Positions 36,244 to 44,951 of a stretch of DNA of 64,000 bases are shown one piece after another. Location: the NCBI GenBank assembly GCA_964399165.1, contig CAYNPO010000003.1:1-64000 (forward strand), in the 5' to 3' direction. The notes beneath the pieces were generated by a model that was given only the letters and a program-made list of their open reading frames with translations, was not told the origin of the DNA and did no database searches. The position numbers were made by a program, and so were the translations under genes. The DNA comes from UBA6144 sp964399165 (GTDB lineage Bacteria; Bdellovibrionota; Bacteriovoracia; Bacteriovoracales; Bacteriovoracaceae). Position 1 is the first letter of the stretch. Every line of letters begins with the position of its first letter.

Positions 36244-37350
36244 TTAGAACAGGTGCGCATAGTTGAACAGGATGATGGTGGTCTCCGTCTCGGCCGGCAT
36301 GGGCTGCTGGCCGAAGATGGCCCGCTCCCCGCTGGCGCGCCATTTGGCCCCCGCCAGTCCGAAGCTGTTGCCCCGCTTGGTGTTGAGCGAAATGAAGCCT
36401 CCGTAGGATGACTCGTAATCGGCGGTGAGCAGGCGATCCCCCAGCTTCGTCTCGAGCAATTCCTGGGTTTCGTGGTAGATGCCCTTGATCCAGCGCACGT
36501 TGATGCCCGCGGTGAGGCCCCGCCAGGCGATCTCCACGGCGGTGGCGAGCTCCCGGCCGATGTCGGCCTCCAGCTCCGAGCCCTGTTGGCTCAGGGGCTC
36601 CATGGCCGAATAGGAGAGTTCCCAGCGGAAGCCCCGGTCGCGGGAGGTGCCCCGCTGGAATCCCACCCCGGCGCCGTATTTTTTGAAGGAGCGTGCGGGG
36701 CTGGAGCCGGAGCCGCCGTAGGTTTCGCTGTCGGTGCTGGCGTTGGTGTAATTGTAGTCGGAAGTTTGCTTGGTGGTGAGCAGGTACCCCCCCACATGGA
36801 AGCCACGCCATAAGTGCATTTCCGTTCCGCCGCCTAGGCCGAGCAGCCGCGTTTTCTCGGTGGATTCGTTGCGCCAGCGCCAACCGTCGCCACGCCCCCG
36901 CTCATCGCGCTTAAGAGTGTAGCTTGGCATGAAGAACTTCACGCCGAGGCTCAGCCAGGGGCGGGCCTTGTAGCCCAGGTTGAGGATGTTGTTGAGCAGA
37001 GAAAGGTCGGTATCGTTGTCGCTGTTGGTGTAGCCGTCGTCGCCGGCCACGGAGCGTCTGCCTTTGTCGAAGGAGAGGTAGAGCTCGGGCACCAGGCGCT
37101 TGCGCCCCCCGGTGAGGAGGAGGCTGTATTTGGAACTGCGGAATTCCTCGCTCCAGGGGATGGTTTCCTCACCCCGTTCTTCGGTGATTTCGGAATCGCT
37201 GTTGCGCAACCGGTAGGAGAGGGACACCAGCGAGTGCACCCGCGTGGCCGCCGCGGCGGGATTCACCGCCAGGCTGGAGCGGTCAAAGGAGCTGGTGACC
37301 ACCTGGGCGTGGGCGCTGGCGGTAAGCCAGACGAGGAGCGGGATGAAGAT
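36244..37350 (-). CDS. Outer-membrane beta-barrel-like protein with no standard start codon
   Basis: About 368 residues. The body has many alternating strands and ends in FNYAHLF, a C-terminal Phe typical of barrel assembly. The first ordinary start (GTG 37302) would leave no signal peptide. Reading upstream in frame gives a good one, IFIPLLVWLTASAHAQ, but the frame has no ATG, GTG or TTG before the stop at 37377. GGAGG lies four bases before ATC 37350, so translation may start at AUC, or one base may be misread. Function unknown; the fold is inferred. Confidence 0.65.
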   Translation of the reverse strand: MFIPLLVWLTASAHAQVVTSSFDRSSLAVNPAAAATRVHSLVSLSYRLRNSDSEITEERGEETIPWSEEFRSSKYSLLLTGGRKRLVPELYLSFDKGRRSVAGDDGYTNSDNDTDLSLLNNILNLGYKARPWLSLGVKFFMPSYTLKRDERGRGDGWRWRNESTEKTRLLGLGGGTEMHLWRGFHVGGYLLTTKQTSDYNYTNASTDSETYGGSGSSPARSFKKYGAGVGFQRGTSRDRGFRWELSYSAMEPLSQQGSELEADIGRELATAVEIAWRGLTAGINVRWIKGIYHETQELLETKLGDRLLTADYESSYGGFISLNTKRGNSFGLAGAKWRASGERAIFGQQPMPAETETTIILFNYAHLF

Positions 37351-37501
37351 AGGGCCTCCGGGAATGCCTCTATTTTAGTGCTGTCCCCCACCGGCCTCCC
37401 ACTGAGGAGGAAATGCCGGTGGGATTGTCCGGGTCTGGCCGTCAAGCTTGTGTCCAAGGCGCGGAGGGAGCAGGCGTGCCATAACTTCCCAGAGGTAAAC
37501 C

Positions 37502-38653
37502 ATGCTGTTTTTGTTGCTCTGCTTGATGTCCGTTGCCCATGGCCAAACCGAGACACGGCTGGAGGAACTCACCCGTCGGATCGAGCAGCTAGAGCGCCAG
37601 CAGGAGGAACTGATCCTGGAGGCCAGCGGGTCCCGCAACAACGTCCACTCATTCTTGCGTGACAATCTCACCTTAGGGGGCTTCTTCGAGTCCGACCTGA
37701 CATTCCTGGGCGGACCGGACACGGATTTCAAGGCCATGAACTCCACCAACGTGCTGGCCCTGAACATTTCCGCCGACTTCACTCCGCGCCTGCGGTTTGT
37801 CACCCAGGCCCTCACGGTGCTGGGGTATCCCCTCACCAATCAGCACAACGACCCTTCTCCCGAGCCCGCAACGCTGCCCCAGCGCCGCGAGTTCGGCGCG
37901 CCGGTTTTTGGTACCCTGCTGACCCAGGGCTACCTGGAGTACGTGGGCAGTGACGCCTTCCAACTGCGGGCGGGAACGGGCTACGTGCCCTTCGGATATG
38001 CCCTCCAGCAGCGGGAGATGGTGCTGTTCATCCGTCGCGCGGGGCCGCAGATCCTGCGCACCCCCCAACTGGTCTCGCCTCTGTGGAACGGACTGCACGC
38101 CCTGGGGAGTTTCCGGGCGGGGCGCGGGCGCGCGGGCTATGACGTTTATACGACCAATCCAGCGGACACAGACAGTGACAGCGACGTGTTGGGCGGCGGC
38201 GCCCGCGGCTGGTGGTCCTCGGCCGGCGAGAAAGTCACCGCGGGCCTCTCCGGGCAGGTGGGCAAGTTTAGCGGTCAGACGAGCGAGGTGGTGGGGGCGG
38301 ACTTGCGCTGGAGGAGTCGCCACTGGGTGATCACCAGTGAGTACGCCCAGCGGGTGATGGATCGGGAAGACCCCTGGTCGGCCTACTTGGAAGTGGGGCG
38401 ATACTTCGCCCGAGACCGTTGGTTAGTCTATGCGTTCGGCGATTACGCCCGCAGCACCCTCCCGGAGGATGGGCCCGGGGCCGATTTCTACCGCAAATGG
38501 GAATACGGCGTGGGCCTCAATTGGTTGCCAACCTCCTACACCCGCATCCGCATTGGACCCGTCATCCACGACTACGTAGGAGGCGAGGCGGTGGAGGACG
38601 GCCAGAACCGCGACTACGTCAGCCTGGATCTCTCCGTGGGGGTGGCGTTTTGA
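37502..38653 (+). CDS. Porin-like outer-membrane protein with N-terminal coiled coil
   Basis: A 383-residue exported protein: signal peptide (LFLLLCLMSVAHG), a short coiled coil (ETRLEELTRRIEQLERQQEEL), then a strand-rich barrel ending VGVAF. This coiled-coil-plus-barrel layout is common among putative phosphate-type porins. AGAGG precedes ATG 37502. Its stop overlaps the TTG of the next gene, and a sensor kinase follows, so the three form a porin/binding-protein/kinase operon. Confidence 0.8.
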   Translation: MLFLLLCLMSVAHGQTETRLEELTRRIEQLERQQEELILEASGSRNNVHSFLRDNLTLGGFFESDLTFLGGPDTDFKAMNSTNVLALNISADFTPRLRFVTQALTVLGYPLTNQHNDPSPEPATLPQRREFGAPVFGTLLTQGYLEYVGSDAFQLRAGTGYVPFGYALQQREMVLFIRRAGPQILRTPQLVSPLWNGLHALGSFRAGRGRAGYDVYTTNPADTDSDSDVLGGGARGWWSSAGEKVTAGLSGQVGKFSGQTSEVVGADLRWRSRHWVITSEYAQRVMDREDPWSAYLEVGRYFARDRWLVYAFGDYARSTLPEDGPGADFYRKWEYGVGLNWLPTSYTRIRIGPVIHDYVGGEAVEDGQNRDYVSLDLSVGVAF

Positions 38654-39072
38654 AAGCGTTGTTGGCGTTGGTCTGCCTTTTTCCCTTCTACGCCCTTGCG
38701 GGTGACATAGCCGTCATCGTCAACGAGCGCAACCCGGTGGAGCGCCTCCACGCTTCCGAGGTGACCGACTATTTCCTGCGCAAGCGCCGCCACTGGCCCG
38801 ACGGCACTCCCCTGAGGTTTTTCGACCGCCATGACGAGGCCGCTGAGCGGGCGGTCTTCCTGCGGGACATCGTCGGAAAGACCCCACGGGAGATGGAGTT
38901 GTTCTGGATCGGGCAGAAACTCTACACAGGACTTTCCGCGCCCACCCAAGTGGGGTCCGACTCCATGGTGGCTTCCCTGGTGGCCCGTTTCCCCGGGGCC
39001 ATCGGTTACGTTTCGGCCGGCTTCCCCGGACGCAAAGGCGTCAAGGTGGTGCCCGTCCAGGGGGAAAAGTGA
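38650..39072 (+). CDS. PstS-like periplasmic binding protein, short form
   Basis: A 140-residue exported protein starting at TTG 38650, which overlaps the porin stop. Signal peptide MKALLALVCLFPFYALA, then DIAVIVNERNPVERL and a body resembling the short phosphate-type binding domains: DYFLRKRRHWPDG and VARFPGAIGYVSAGF, where the GAIGYV motif is typical of PstS-like proteins. The ligand is inferred. No ABC permease is present, so it is more likely a sensor partner. Overlaps the kinase start by four bases. Confidence 0.75.
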   Translation: MKALLALVCLFPFYALAGDIAVIVNERNPVERLHASEVTDYFLRKRRHWPDGTPLRFFDRHDEAAERAVFLRDIVGKTPREMELFWIGQKLYTGLSAPTQVGSDSMVASLVARFPGAIGYVSAGFPGRKGVKVVPVQGEK

Positions 39073-41114
39073 GCGACGCGCCTTTTCTCCAGACTTCCTC
39101 CTTCACCCGCCAGCTCAAGGTAGTGCTGGCCACCGTGGCGGGTTTCTTCCTCGTGGGCCTATTCGTCCTGCATTTCTCCAGCCAAGGTCTTCTGCGCGGC
39201 CTGCGCGAACTCAACTCCGCCAACCAGATTCTCTCCCTCACCACCATGGCCATGGAAGGGCTCGACGCCTCCGAGCAGGTGTTGGACAAGGCCTTGGCCG
39301 GGGGTGACCCGGTGGCGGTACGCGACGGCTTCCGTGCCGGCAGGGACAGCGTTCGCCGCCACATCGCCGCCGCCGCCCGCATGGCCCCGGATGATAAGCT
39401 GCGGGTAAGCTTGGAAAAAGCCGGGGAGGCCTTGGACGCTTATGGCGGGGCCGCGGAGAGTTTGTTCCAAGAGATGGGACGCGGGGCGAACGCTGCTCTC
39501 GTCGCGGAGGATTTGGAAGGGGACATGCTGGTGGCCAGGCAGTTCGCCATGGATGCCAAGGAGGCCCTACGCGCCACCCAGATTGGACTGGACCGGCAGG
39601 GCCGTCTGCTTTTCCAAAAACTCTACGCGGAACGCTTCACCCCACTGGCGGTGGCCACCATCCTGGCGGTGGTGTTCTTCACTTTGGTGCTGGGACTCGG
39701 CTCCCTCAGCACGCGGCGGCTGGCCCGCTCCTTGGCCACTCTCAAGTCGGCCGCGGAAGCCGTCGGGAGGGGAGACTTGCACTACCGGGCGCCCATCGTG
39801 GCGGCGGACGAATTTGGTCGCCTCACTTTCGAGTTCAACCGCATGGCCCAAAACTTGGAGGAGAAGCGAGAACAACTCCGGGTTGCCATGGGACGGGTGA
39901 CGCGGCTTCAGAGCATCACCGCCTCGCTTTCCGAGGCGCTCTTGCCCGACCAGGTCTACGATGTGGTCTTCCGTGAGGCCTTCGAGGCCTTGGGGGCGGT
40001 GTCAGGGGCGGTGGCCACCCTCCATGAGGAAAATGCCGAACTCCACATCCAGCGGATCGAGGGTTACCACGAGGTCTGGCAGGAGCGCTGGAAGCGTATT
40101 CCCCTCAAGGCCACGCTGCCCATGCCGGAGGTGGCCCGCACCCGAAAGAGTCTTTTCATCGGCTCTGCCGGGGAAGTGCGCGCCCGATATGCGGCCCTGG
40201 AGTTGCCCGACGAGACTTCAGGGGCCCTGGCGGTCCTGCCGCTCATGGTGGGCAGCGAGGTGCTGGGCACCCTGGCCCTGAGCTTCGGCCGCGACAAGGC
40301 TTTCAAAACCGAGGAGCGCGAATTCATGCTGGCCCTGGCGCGCCAATGCTCCCAGGCCCTCCACCGGGCCCAGCTCTTCGCCGCCGCCAAAGAGGCCATC
40401 CACGTGCGTGACGAGTTCCTCTCCATCGCCTCCCATGAGCTCAAGACCCCCTTGACCCCGTTGAAGCTCCAGCTTCAGACTCTCTCGCGCTGGGTGAAAA
40501 AGGGCACGCTACCCCAGATGCCCCCCCAGCAGCTGATCAAGACCTTTGATTCCTCCGACCAGCAAGTCACCCGCCTGACCCACCTCATCGATGACCTCTT
40601 GGATGTCTCCCGCATCACCGCGGGCAAGTTTAACCTCACCCGCGAGACCGTGAACCTGGCCGAAGTGGTGGAGGACGTCGTGAAGAGCTATGGCCATCAA
40701 CTGGAAGATTTGGGCTGCCCCTTGGAGCTGCACCTGGACCGCTCCATCACTGGGCTCTTCGATCGGGTGCGCATGGAGCAGGTGCTGATCAACTTGTTGA
40801 TGAATGCCGCCAAGTACGCTCCAGGGCGCCCCGTGACGGTGCGGCTGTCGCGCCAAGGGAGCGTGGCATGCCTAGCGGTGCGAGACAGGGGACGGGGCAT
40901 TCCCCGCTCCGAGCAGGGGCGAATCTTCGAGCGCTTCGAGCGCGTGCGCGACCGCAACAACGTAGGAGGGCTGGGCCTGGGCCTTTTCATCAGCCGTCAG
41001 ATCGTGGAGGCCCACCACGGGGACATTTCCGTGCAGAGCGAGCCGGGGGAGGGGGCGACTTTCATCGTGAAGGTGCCCATTGTCGCAAGCCTACAGGAAG
41101 CTGAGGTGTCCTGA
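39069..41114 (+). CDS. Membrane sensor histidine kinase (HAMP-GAF-HisKA-HATPase)
   Basis: A 681-residue kinase. TM1 (residues about 17-37), a periplasmic helical sensor of about 160 residues, TM2 (about 197-216), HAMP (to about 270), a GAF domain (about 290-430), then HisKA with ASHELKTP (phospho-His near 456) and HATPase with LLMNAAKYA (N), DRGRGIP (G1), GLGLGLF (G2). GTG 39069 overlaps the binding-protein stop. Probably it receives the signal from the porin and binding protein. The convergent receiver gene at 41118 may be its partner. Confidence 0.92.
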   Translation: MSDAPFLQTSSFTRQLKVVLATVAGFFLVGLFVLHFSSQGLLRGLRELNSANQILSLTTMAMEGLDASEQVLDKALAGGDPVAVRDGFRAGRDSVRRHIAAAARMAPDDKLRVSLEKAGEALDAYGGAAESLFQEMGRGANAALVAEDLEGDMLVARQFAMDAKEALRATQIGLDRQGRLLFQKLYAERFTPLAVATILAVVFFTLVLGLGSLSTRRLARSLATLKSAAEAVGRGDLHYRAPIVAADEFGRLTFEFNRMAQNLEEKREQLRVAMGRVTRLQSITASLSEALLPDQVYDVVFREAFEALGAVSGAVATLHEENAELHIQRIEGYHEVWQERWKRIPLKATLPMPEVARTRKSLFIGSAGEVRARYAALELPDETSGALAVLPLMVGSEVLGTLALSFGRDKAFKTEEREFMLALARQCSQALHRAQLFAAAKEAIHVRDEFLSIASHELKTPLTPLKLQLQTLSRWVKKGTLPQMPPQQLIKTFDSSDQQVTRLTHLIDDLLDVSRITAGKFNLTRETVNLAEVVEDVVKSYGHQLEDLGCPLELHLDRSITGLFDRVRMEQVLINLLMNAAKYAPGRPVTVRLSRQGSVACLAVRDRGRGIPRSEQGRIFERFERVRDRNNVGGLGLGLFISRQIVEAHHGDISVQSEPGEGATFIVKVPIVASLQEAEVS

Positions 41115-41117
41115 GCC

Positions 41118-41528
41118 TCAGTTGCACCACTTTTCGGCCGCCGCTAGTAAGGTGTCCACGTCCACGGGCTTCTTCAGTGAGCCCTGGACGTTCATGCGCT
41201 CCACCTTTTCGCTGGCGCTGGAGTCGGCGGTGAGGACCAGGACGGGCACATGGGAGAGGCGGGGATCCCCCGCTTGCTCTTGGCGGAACTGGAAGCCGTC
41301 CATCACCGGCATCATGAGATCCAGGAGGATCATGCCGGGGAGGGGCTCCATTCCGCGCAACTTGTCCAGGGCCTGGCGCCCGTCCTCGGCGCACTCCACT
41401 CGGTAGCCCTCCGACTCGAAGAGAATTTGGATCAGCTGGCGGATCTCCTTGGAGTCTTCCACCAGGAAAATGGGTTTTTTCGAAGGGGCTTCCACAGCGC
41501 GCTCCTTGGTCCAAGCTAAGTCTAGCAT
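41118..41528 (-). CDS. Stand-alone response-regulator receiver
   Basis: A 136-residue single receiver: DSKEIRQL (acidic pocket), LLDLMMPVMDG (phospho-acceptor Asp), and LVLTADSSA and LKKPVD (Thr and Lys switch residues). There is no output domain, so it acts as a phosphate shuttle or by protein binding. I start at ATG 41528; the longer frame to 41597 has no support. Its stop is three bases from the kinase stop (41114), convergent. Confidence 0.88.
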   Translation of the reverse strand: MLDLAWTKERAVEAPSKKPIFLVEDSKEIRQLIQILFESEGYRVECAEDGRQALDKLRGMEPLPGMILLDLMMPVMDGFQFRQEQAGDPRLSHVPVLVLTADSSASEKVERMNVQGSLKKPVDVDTLLAAAEKWCN

Positions 41529-41673
41529 TCCACGGTGCGTCCTGGGAACGAGGCGATTATGCAGCGGGACCTTGTCCAGCCAGATGTCCAACTGCACCCC
41601 GCGCCTGTCAGGAGTTTGTTACGCGCCTTTGAAAGCAACCGCCCCCAGAATAGGCCTAAGCAAGGGAGGAATC

Positions 41674-42543
41674 ATGAAATGGCTATGGCTCATCGGACTT
41701 ACGGCGGGATTATCGGCGAATGCGGCGGTCTTGGAGACGAGGCTCGCGGCGGTGGAGGAGCCTGAGGGCAGGCAGAGGGGCGTGATGGTGTTGGCCGAGG
41801 AAGAGGGCCACGTGCTGTGGGCCGACGAACGGGACGCCGTCCTGGTGGCTGCGCTGAAAGAAGCCGAGGCCCAAGGCCGCGCCCTGCGCATTGAGTACCG
41901 GGCCGGGGCCAAAAAGCGCATCGTCGGCGTGGAGCTGTTGGCGGAAGACCCCTTCACCAAAGAACACGACCCCACCGACCCGACTCCCACCGAGCCCGAG
42001 GAGGCCGTGGCCTATACCCCCTCGGTGCTAAGTTCCTCCCAGGCCCAATCCGCTTTCTTCAGCATGGACCGGCGGACCAAGTCCAGCTCCCAGTGCTACA
42101 ACCGCGCCCACGGCTGGGCCTACGACATGTGGCGGACCCGCGGCATCTACTCTGAGAAGCTCTTCCTCTTTTTCACCCGCAAATACATCCGGGCCTACAA
42201 TTACCATTGGTGGTTCCACGTGGTGCCAATGGTTCAGGTCTCGGGCATCGGCTCCCAACCCATGGACCGAAGCTACGCCGGGGGCCCCAGGAACGTGCGC
42301 ACCTGGACCAACATCTTCATGCACAACAACGCCGAGTGCCCGTTCGTCTCCAAGTATTCCGACTACCGCAATCACCAATTCGAGCAGTGGTGCTATCTCA
42401 TCCGGCGTCCCATGTACTTCCGGCAACCCCTGGACATCCGGCGCCAAGAGCAGACCGGCCGGGTGAAGACCTCATTTCTGACCTGGGAAGTCCGGCAGGC
42501 CCGGCGGCAAGCTTTCATCCATTGGCGCAGCTACAACCCCTGA
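41674..42543 (+). CDS. Exported protein-glutaminase-like protein
   Basis: A 289-residue protein with a signal peptide (KWLWLIGLTAGLSANA), GGGAGG upstream of ATG 41674, and a proline-rich linker (residues about 100-115). The C-terminal domain has SQCYNRAHGWAYDMW (Cys), HWWFHVVPMV (His) and QPMDRSY (Asp), the Cys-His-Asp order and spacing of bacterial protein-glutaminases. These deamidate Gln in proteins and have been reported as toxins and effectors. The assignment rests on motif order, not on alignment. Confidence 0.62.
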   Translation: MKWLWLIGLTAGLSANAAVLETRLAAVEEPEGRQRGVMVLAEEEGHVLWADERDAVLVAALKEAEAQGRALRIEYRAGAKKRIVGVELLAEDPFTKEHDPTDPTPTEPEEAVAYTPSVLSSSQAQSAFFSMDRRTKSSSQCYNRAHGWAYDMWRTRGIYSEKLFLFFTRKYIRAYNYHWWFHVVPMVQVSGIGSQPMDRSYAGGPRNVRTWTNIFMHNNAECPFVSKYSDYRNHQFEQWCYLIRRPMYFRQPLDIRRQEQTGRVKTSFLTWEVRQARRQAFIHWRSYNP

Positions 42544-42584
42544 GCGATTTGCATGCTAAGATGGGGTCATCGTGAGGTGACCCC

Positions 42585-43712
42585 ATGACGTTGCGTTTCG
42601 CCCTTTCTTTCTTCTTACTCCTTCCTCTCCAAGCCTGGTCCGGCAACTGCGCTACCGCCGGGGACACCTCGCCCTTAGCGAGTTTGATACGCTCGGGGGC
42701 GGAGAAGGATTGGGAAGCGGCCGAAGACATGCCCTCCTCCGAACTCGTGGACGGACTGGTCGCGATCATGCACACCTACTGCGGCGGTGAGAACTCCACC
42801 ACCGAGTTCGGGGGAGCGGACGCCGCCCGGTTGGCCTACGCCCTCAACACCACCGGCCGGCTGTGCCTCGGAGGCAGTGATGAAGGTGCCCAAGACGCCC
42901 AAACCATCCTCAACCGAGTGGAAGGTGCTCTGGCCCGGGACGTGCTCGCCGCGTACCCTTTGCGCAGCCTCGCGGGGCCCGTGCGCGTTCCCCGGGGAGG
43001 AGACGTGGCCGCGGCCCGGCGCCTGGGCTACATCTGCCCTGAGCGCTTCGGCGCCACCTCCGGCGCCGAGAACCTGCAAGGAGAGGGGGAAACCCCCTGT
43101 GACGCTCCCTTCATCAGCGGTATGAACATCGGCCGTCAAGCGGCGGAGATCCAACGCTTGGTGGACCGCCTGGTGGAGCGCCAGCCCGTGGCCGGCATCA
43201 CTTTCAACCGCCGCATGGGTCTCTTCGGCCGCAACCTGTTTGAGGCGCCAGTGGGGCACGTCTCCTTCGAGCTGCGCGTGGCCCAGGGTCGTATCCTGGG
43301 GCTGCAGCTCAACGGCCGCACCACTGACGAGTATTTTGATTTGGACCGGCTCGCCGATGGCAGCGTCCACCGCGTGGGAGGAGGTAACTCAGAGGTGAGC
43401 TTCCGGCTGGTGGGTGACCTGCAGGGTCAGCGGGATCTGGCCTTGGAGATCCTCATGCCGGGAGGCCAAACCCAACGCATCGATCTCCAGGCCCAAGGCG
43501 CGGATGTTCCGGGCTTCCATGGCCGGGCGGCCGTGACGGGGGCCTGTCCCGCCGTCCAACGCCAGCGACCCCGTATCCTGGGTCTTCCCGCCCGTGGCGT
43601 GGAGCGATTCCGTAGCAGCGGGCGGGCCCAGCCTCCCCAACTGACGGTGCATAGCTCGGGGTGGTTGAACTCCACTCGCTTTGAGGGCTGTACCCGCTGG
43701 GAGCAGAACTGA
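42585..43712 (+). CDS. Exported protein, unknown
   Basis: A 375-residue protein with a signal peptide (MTLRFALSFFLLLPLQAWSG) and eight or so Cys across the mature chain. The N-terminal half is helical; the second half has strands. It follows the glutaminase-like gene by 41 bases, so it may be cotranscribed or its partner (for example an inhibitor). No family recognised. Confidence 0.7.
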   Translation: MTLRFALSFFLLLPLQAWSGNCATAGDTSPLASLIRSGAEKDWEAAEDMPSSELVDGLVAIMHTYCGGENSTTEFGGADAARLAYALNTTGRLCLGGSDEGAQDAQTILNRVEGALARDVLAAYPLRSLAGPVRVPRGGDVAAARRLGYICPERFGATSGAENLQGEGETPCDAPFISGMNIGRQAAEIQRLVDRLVERQPVAGITFNRRMGLFGRNLFEAPVGHVSFELRVAQGRILGLQLNGRTTDEYFDLDRLADGSVHRVGGGNSEVSFRLVGDLQGQRDLALEILMPGGQTQRIDLQAQGADVPGFHGRAAVTGACPAVQRQRPRILGLPARGVERFRSSGRAQPPQLTVHSSGWLNSTRFEGCTRWEQN

Positions 43713-43715
43713 GGC

Positions 43716-44942
43716 TCACGCCCAGGCCAGCTCCAACCGCTGGAAGCCTGAAAACGACAGCGAGTAGTGGTCGCGTTCGGAGCTCTCCAGGGTGAAGTCC
43801 GGCCAGCTCCGAAATATCTCCTCGAACAACAGCCGCATCTGGAGCCGGCCGAGCTTCGCCCCCAAACAGTAATGGGAGCCATGTCCGTAGGCGAAGTGGG
43901 CCGCGGGACGGCGGATGTCGAATTCCTCGGGCCGCTGCTCCGGTGGCAGGTCCCGGTTCACCGCGTGGTTGCCGATGAACACCACTTCTCCGGCGCGCAC
44001 GGGCTGCGCTCCAATCCGGGTGTCCACCCGCGCCACTCGGAAGATGAAGGTCACCGCGGGGTCAAACCGCTTTCCCTCTTCCAGCGCCGCCGGGATCAGT
44101 CCCACGTCCGATCGCAGCTGGGACCGCAATTCCGGACGCGTGGCCAACTGAAACATGATGTTCCCGATCTGGTCCGTGGTGGTCACTTGTCCCGCCACCA
44201 GCATCATCACCAGTTGGGAGACGAGCTCGTCCTCCGTCAGCCCGGTGGCGGGCATGGCCCGCAATAGAATCGACACGTAGTCATGGCCGGGTCGCACGCG
44301 GCGGTCAGCGATGAGGACCTTGAAGTAGTCACGCAGGCCGATGGCGGCTTCATTCACCTCGATGCCGTCCTTGTTTTGGTAGCTGGAGGCCCCGCCGAAG
44401 AATCCTGTCATGATGTTGGAGCGCCGGAAGAAGTCGCTCCTGTCGGATTCAGGAATGGAGAAGAGGTCGGCCAAGACCGTGGAAGGCAGCTTCACCGCGA
44501 CCTCCGACATGAACTCCACCCGGTCCTTGCCCGCGGCACTCCCCACCAAACGCTTCACTGTGCCTTCTACGGTGCGGGCGAAGGCATCCAGCACCTGGTC
44601 CTCAAGCCCTGCCCCCGCGGCCTGACGACGGCGAGTGTGTTCATACGCGTCGCTCATGACCATCATCTTCTGGACGATGCCGAAGAAGTCCTTGATCAAG
44701 CTCAGGTCCATGTCCGGCATACGGGAGATGAAGAAGCCCGAGCGATCGGCGCTGAAGTCCGGGGAGGTGAGGACCTGGCGGGCGTCCGCCGCCCGGGTGA
44801 CCACGTGGAAGCCGCCCTTGGGCCAAAAGTACGTTTCACCGTGGGAGCGGAGTGCATCCGCGAAGACCTGGGGGAAGTCCCTGTCGGAGCTCTGGCGTTT
44901 CACGTCGAGGAAAGGCGTTCCTTCACGGAGCACGGGTTCCAT
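43716..44942 (-). CDS. Cytochrome P450 of the isonitrile cluster
   Basis: A 408-residue bacterial P450. The haem-binding loop is FAYGHGSHYCLG (FxxGxGxHxCxG with the thiolate Cys), and EGKR gives the ExxR of the K helix. The I helix reads AGQVTT where (A/G)Gx(D/E)TT is usual, so the acidic residue that helps O2 protonation is replaced by Val; activity may depend on other residues or the substrate. AGGAGG precedes ATG 44942. It follows the oxygenase gene with a nine-base gap, in an operon with the isonitrile synthase. Predicted to oxidise the isonitrile product. Confidence 0.9.
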   Translation of the reverse strand: MEPVLREGTPFLDVKRQSSDRDFPQVFADALRSHGETYFWPKGGFHVVTRAADARQVLTSPDFSADRSGFFISRMPDMDLSLIKDFFGIVQKMMVMSDAYEHTRRRQAAGAGLEDQVLDAFARTVEGTVKRLVGSAAGKDRVEFMSEVAVKLPSTVLADLFSIPESDRSDFFRRSNIMTGFFGGASSYQNKDGIEVNEAAIGLRDYFKVLIADRRVRPGHDYVSILLRAMPATGLTEDELVSQLVMMLVAGQVTTTDQIGNIMFQLATRPELRSQLRSDVGLIPAALEEGKRFDPAVTFIFRVARVDTRIGAQPVRAGEVVFIGNHAVNRDLPPEQRPEEFDIRRPAAHFAYGHGSHYCLGAKLGRLQMRLLFEEIFRSWPDFTLESSERDHYSLSFSGFQRLELAWA

Positions 44943-44951
44943 CTGATCCTC

